Assembly: GCA_946894095.1 (NCBI GenBank)
Contig: OX335655.1
Location: 5,828,001 to 5,892,000 of the forward strand
Length of the DNA stretch: 64,000 bases
Direction: 5' to 3'
Origin: Incurvaria masculella
Taxonomy: Eukaryota; Arthropoda; Insecta; Lepidoptera; Incurvariidae
Part shown: in pieces, positions 61,701 through 64,000 of the stretch
Numbering within the stretch: position 1 is the stretch's first letter
How the letters are laid out: the number at the start of each line of letters is the position of its first letter
Program-made: the position numbers and the translations under genes
Notes under the pieces: model-generated
Databases searched by the model: none
Told to the model about the DNA's origin: nothing
The model's input: only the letters and a program-made list of their open reading frames with translations

Positions 61701-63600
61701 GAAATACCTTGATCTGATTTCAAATACGTTTCAGGCACAGTGAAAATGTGAAAAGGCCAAAATTAACAATGGGGAAGAAAATTCAAAACTTATTATAAAT
61801 GTCAAAACTGTCATTCCTCTCACTCTCTTCCATGATGCAGTTAGAATAAGGCTTAGAGGAAAAGAAGAGCTTGTATTTGTCTTCAAACAAATTGAAATGT
61901 CACTGACCAGCACAAAGTATGAAACAACATATTATATGTTATGTTTCTGCGATATTTTCGTTCCCGCAACTTCTTTTGATTAGCTTAATTAAACACAATT
62001 TATTTTTGTGATAACTTGGAAAAAACTGAGTCCTTTCAATTACATAGACTGAGTAAATATTTTTTCAATTCTATGCTGTATTATTTTCTATGGTATCTGA
62101 CAGCTTTGACAGATATTCTAGGTGAGCTCGCTTAGACGCCACCTGTCGTGATAAATGTGCAGTTTTCTTCCCCATTCAAATCTGATCCAATTTCGGAAGC
62201 TCACCTCTAAGTAGAACATCAAAAAATTGTGTAAGCTGCCGTGGCTCCGCCCGCCGGAGGTGCGCGTGCTTGGCGAGCAGCAGCGCGGAGAGCGCCGTGA
62301 ACAGCTTCACGCGCACCGCGGGCTCCAGCTGCGGCTCGCCGAGGCTGCGCGACAGCACGCGCGAAACCGCCGGCAGCACACGCGACAGGGCACCGCCTAC
62401 GGTGCACACGCATAGTTCTACCATAGATGAATGAAGACCTAGATGTTTCACCAATAGGTCAATGCCGAAGGGACGAACAATGGATACATGTTTACGGCTA
62501 TGTAAATAGGATGCCGCCACTTTCGTACCAGAACTTGCGAAATAGACAATAGAGAGTGCTGTACAAAAATAGGATTTATACAATGTTGTTGCAAAGTTGA
62601 AAAATATACAATTTTGAATTTTTTGCCAACTCATAAAATGAAACGACTTTTTAATAGATTTAAAGCAGTGAGTAGATGCGCCATCTGTTTGTACAAACAT
62701 TATTTTTGTTGTGATGGATTGAATAGAAGTTACCATTTTAGTTATATGTTTATTGCAATAGAGGGCCGGCTTGCTTAACACATACTGTATGAAACTTCCG
62801 TCACTATGGTGGTGAGCCATCTACTTACGCCAGTAAGTAATTAATTTATGGTTCTACAGTGATAGCTTGGACGATCGCTTGTTTGGCGAGCAGAAAATAA
62901 CACAAAACATGTAAGACGGTGATAATTGGTTCAGTTCACCTCTTTGATCGAGAGAGGCAATGGCTGAACTCGGCGTGATGACGGGTGCGGTTTCTGGGGA
63001 CTGGCCAAGTTGGATGGCGGTGGCATGCGATTACAAAATGAACTGATATTTGTCATGGACATACTGTATGCATTGTTGATTTCCGTGAATTCATATTAAT
63101 TTAGTGTATTTACCTAACTATATTTTTCTTCTATCATTAATAGTAAATACTTGCTCTTAACATTACTTGGAATTAAAAAAAAATATTTACACAAACAGGT
63201 ACCAATAACTCGTATGTCCGTAAGCAGACACAAACACTTTGTTAAATGTAGTCTAATGGGACGTTGGAAAAATGTGCAGCAAAGTTCTTCTTCGCTGTGA
63301 TTGTTGAACTGACTAATGATAAAATATAACAAATCCAACTGCAGTGGCCTATGCCAAGACCTTTGGATAATGAATAAACAATAAGTTAACACCAAAAAAA
63401 TTCGTTAGGTTAAACAGATTAATAATGAGACTAACCAAAGTTGGTAATGATGTTGTAAAAGATGAGGAAGTCTGGTGTGGCGGCACTCCAGGAGGCCGGG
63501 TGTGAGGTGAGGGCCTCCAGTGTACGTTGAGCATTCTTTGTGTACATATCGAGCAAATTGCTTGTCTTATACAGTGTATGTGACAGCAGCTCTAGCTCCT
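52647..63600 (-). CDS. DNAAF5: DNAAF5/HEATR2, 3' six exons (5' end outside window)
   Basis: Join (minus): 63600-63436, 62417-62205, 61023-60878, 56476-56284, 54646-54455, 52777-52647. All GT-AG and in phase. DNAAF5 is a cytoplasmic HEAT-repeat factor that helps assemble dynein arms for cilia and sperm flagella. Helical HEAT-type repeats run through the protein (VILPSLVWAPGLTAESVCCA; KRLDDSCEEVRALAVRCL; STMLIHLDDAEETVRQDIL). The blocks VILPSLVW, KRLDD and LIHLDD and the end of the protein resemble my recollection of the vertebrate C-terminus; no alignment was made. The last codons are NLCQLLG followed by TAG. Coding is GC-rich and introns AT-rich. Earlier exons lie beyond 64000. Another HEAT-repeat protein is possible but less likely. 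Confidence 0.77.
52778..53676. other. DNAAF5 last intron, unclassified DNA
   Basis: AT-rich. Direct, imperfect 45-base copies (ATTTTGTTTTCTCT and ACATTTACCGAAAAAACAAA) lie near 52987-53040 and 53553-53605. A fragment with CCCTTTGGGTATGGAAC at 53640-53660 is the 3' end of the GTGCGAGTCGGACTCGCAC repeat. Confidence 0.45.
53677..54138 (+). repeat. LINE-derived repeat, copy 2
   Basis: Parallels 38513-38965 (CATTACCCGTA, ACAGACGTAGATTTTGACAA, TAAGAGCATGTAAACAGTTA, ACTGTGTGAGTATA). It lacks the LINE cysteine-motif end that follows copy 1. Non-coding in the intron of DNAAF5. Confidence 0.6.
54455..54646 (-). CDS. DNAAF5: DNAAF5 exon
   Basis: Acceptor ACGTTGCAG, donor GTGAGT. It encodes LKRLDDSCEEVRALAVRCLV, FNAHIEALYSTMLIHLDDAE and TVRQDIL. 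This is the most recognisable part of the family C-terminus. Confidence 0.87.
54928..55467 (+). mobile_element. piggyBac-like MITE, copy 3
   Basis: 540 bases, TTAA on both sides (54924-54927, 55468-55471), ends as in the copies at 8540 and 16578. All three copies point the same way. Confidence 0.72.
55472..55812. other. DNAAF5 intron, no feature recognised
   Basis: Low-complexity intron DNA before the SINE T tract. TTACGTGTCGTTGGAA near 55738 also occurs near 1152, beside the repeat at 1184. Confidence 0.4.
55813..56207 (-). mobile_element. SINE with 5S rRNA-like head, young copy
   Basis: Complete copy on the minus strand with the 5S-like blocks CCGAAGTTAAGCAACGCTG and TTGGATGGGTGACCATTCG, and a long uninterrupted A tail (T run of about 25 at 55813-55837), which suggests recent retroposition. 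Confidence 0.87.
56284..56476 (-). CDS. DNAAF5: DNAAF5 exon
   Basis: Acceptor TTTTGTAG, donor GTGGGT. It encodes TLELEVEGETLRVLSEQV, LLPALLDERDGVTRRRALAG and CAAFPPDLLHRLSC. A 5S-headed SINE lies 76 bp downstream of the donor. Confidence 0.8.
56503..56715 (-). repeat. GTGCGAGTCGGACTCGCAC repeat, copy 4
   Basis: Inverted copy beginning GGGTTCCGTACCCAAAGGGT and ending AAGTCCGACTCGCTCTTGGC. It starts about 25 bp upstream (in transcript sense) of a DNAAF5 exon acceptor. Confidence 0.65.
56759..56957. mobile_element. TAATCGACC-type MITE, complete copy
   Basis: Inverted ends TAATCGACCGTGAAGCA (left) and TGCTTCACAGTCGATTA (right), one mismatch. Flanked by (ATGT)n-like sequence. The second, diverged copy is at 28265. 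Confidence 0.65.
56958..57301. other. no gene recognised
   Basis: Intron DNA of DNAAF5. Repeated GGACAA/TTGTCC-type blocks around 57115-57215 hint at a small fold-back element, but arms could not be defined. Confidence 0.35.
57302..58632 (+). mobile_element. Helitron-like non-autonomous element
   Basis: Starts TCTATACTATTATATAAAGA and ends GACGGACTGCTAGT. The 3' end has a small hairpin (CCCG...CGGG at about 58603-58620) followed by CTAGT, as in Helitrons (hairpin, then CTRR). It contains the phrase CTACTGAACGGATTTGAAAA, also common in related elements. No Rep/helicase frame. A nested 89-base hairpin is at 58169. Confidence 0.6.
58169..58257. repeat. perfect 26-bp inverted repeat
   Basis: CATGTTTGAAAAATGTTACG(GCTTTT) at 58169-58194 is exactly inverted at 58232-58257, with a 37-base loop. 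It lies inside the Helitron-like element. Confidence 0.75.
58690..59664 (+). pseudogene. 5'-truncated RTE-type LINE with (TGAC)n tail
   Basis: The RT fragment carries GVRQGDVISPKLF and catalytic FADDIVLL, then VTYGCETW-like MTYGCETWTL and RAMERAMLG. After a TGA at 59398-59400 the same frame continues with KLKWQWAGHVSRR and VGRPPARWDDDI. The 3' end is a short (TGAC)n repeat, typical of RTE elements. Truncated before the RT fingers, with a nonsense codon, so inactive. Confidence 0.85.
59665..60268. other. no gene recognised
   Basis: DNAAF5 intron with a GTAA-rich tract at about 59879-59900 and a small palindrome at about 60002-60020 (GTCAGGCATCAGCCTGAC). Confidence 0.45.
60269..60746 (+). mobile_element. 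Helitron-like non-autonomous element
   Basis: Starts TACTAATATTACAAACGCG and ends GCCGGGTACCGCACTAGT. It includes CTGCTGAACCAATTTTGATG. The SINE fragment at 60412 interrupts it. Shortly after, 60763-60850 carries an inverted piece of the same family. Confidence 0.5.
60412..60480 (+). mobile_element. SINE body fragment
   Basis: GGTTAGTACCACCGCATTGG and TGTCCGTGTTTTCCATT match the shared SINE body. Confidence 0.55.
60878..61023 (-). CDS. DNAAF5: DNAAF5 exon
   Basis: Acceptor GTCCTGCAG, donor GTGAGA. It encodes VILPSLVWAPGLTAESVCCA, CLCCLLQAEPDRD and an acidic end. Confidence 0.82.
61024..62204. other. DNAAF5 intron, no gene recognised
   Basis: AT-rich. The piece at about 61195-61320 contains repeated GGAAAGTCA/GGGAAGTCAGGGA phrases, probably an old repeat. 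Nothing else could be supported. Confidence 0.4.
62205..62417 (-). CDS. DNAAF5: DNAAF5 exon
   Basis: Acceptor CTATGGTAG, donor GTGAGC. It encodes LCVCTVGGALSRVLPAVSRV, a helix pair rich in alanine and leucine, and LTQFFDVLL. Very GC-rich. Confidence 0.75.
62418..63435. other. DNAAF5 intron, no gene recognised
   Basis: A minus-strand frame continues from the exon into 62418-62820, but it lies upstream of the exon acceptor and has no family likeness. The remainder is AT-rich. Confidence 0.45.
63436..63600 (-). CDS. DNAAF5: DNAAF5 exon (first in window)
   Basis: Acceptor TTTTTTCCAG, donor GTTAGT. It encodes ELELLSHTLYKTSNLLDMY, TLEALTSHPASW and DFLIFYNIITNF. It starts with two bases of a split codon, so an upstream exon exists outside the window. 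Confidence 0.75.
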
Positions 63601-64000
63601 CTGGAAAAAAATATTATGTCACTGTTAAAAAAAAATATTTTATTTTTTTAATTAATTAAATTAATTTTTTAATATATTTTTTAAAATACTTAAAAATCTT
63701 TTTTTTTATTTAAGGATATCGTAAAAATGTGCAACAGGCCAATGAATAGCATAACATAAAAGACAAGGGGGAATTTCCTTCGGGTACAGACGCTGGCCAG
63801 TGCGTAGCCAGTCATACATATTTTTGTAAAAGGAACCCTTTCAGGTGACATTACTAAATAGGTCTCAAAATTAAATGGATTAAATGGATACAATTTTTTT
63901 TTTAAACTTGCAAAATGTAGTTAGTCTAAGGAATAAATTAACAAATAATTTGAAATATTCGATTTTACGAGATTAACTCTAATTGTAACAGTTTATTTTT
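63601..64000. other. DNAAF5 intron, window end
   Basis: Very AT-rich intron DNA (A/T runs around 63627-63715). No further exon was found before the window ends. Confidence 0.5.

Noticed and set aside
62418..62820. Minus-strand frame extending upstream of a DNAAF5 exon
   Set aside because: The extension lies before the AG acceptor that keeps phase with the previous exon and has no likeness to the family; taken as intron.
52612..64000. A separate gene for each minus-strand GC-rich frame between 52.6 and 63.6 kb
   Set aside because: Splice sites join them in phase and together they resemble the DNAAF5 C-terminus, so they are exons of one gene.

Overview
The window is animal nuclear DNA and most likely comes from a moth or butterfly (Lepidoptera). 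It is AT-rich and dense in transposable elements. Host genes have GT-AG introns. It carries an interstitial (TTAGG)n tract, the insect telomere motif, and repeat families of lepidopteran type. No prokaryotic operon structure is present.

Three host genes could be rebuilt by following reading phase across splice sites. (1) A PARN-family DEDDh exonuclease with a C-terminal membrane anchor, best read as PNLDC1 (Trimmer, the piRNA 3'-end trimmer), lies on the minus strand at 36016-17892. Its 11 coding exons keep phase and give 558 residues. (2) A two-exon SMYD4-like TPR/MYND/SET protein lies on the plus strand at 42634-44698. (3) The 3' part of the dynein-arm assembly factor DNAAF5/HEATR2 lies on the minus strand as six exons at 63600-52647, with its 5' end outside the window.

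Layout: 1-10.4 kb has no recognised gene, but holds fold-back elements, MITEs and SINE pieces. 10.4-14.1 kb is a LINE with an intact EN-RT ORF. 14.3-17.1 kb holds DNA-transposon relics, including an element with an 8-bp target duplication. 17.9-36.0 kb is PNLDC1. Its introns hold a complete errantivirus (19346-26850; gag, pol, env; LTRs identical by eye; CGCG target duplication), itself inserted in a MITE, and many SINEs. The tail of PNLDC1 exon 10 and the start of the next intron are tandemly amplified about seven times. 36-42 kb holds LINE relics and a fold-back element around the (TTAGG)n tract. 42.6-44.7 kb is the SMYD4-like gene. 45.3-50.8 kb is a long LINE with three overlapping frames. 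51-64 kb is DNAAF5 with TE-filled introns.

Three observations stand out. The piRNA trimmer gene carries a young, apparently intact errantivirus in antisense orientation. A SINE family joins one body to different heads: a tRNA-like one, a 5S rRNA-like one, and a third undetermined segment. PNLDC1 has a frame-preserving 111-bp tandem array in which each unit repeats an exon end plus a possible splice donor. All assignments come from reading the sequence; no database search was run.
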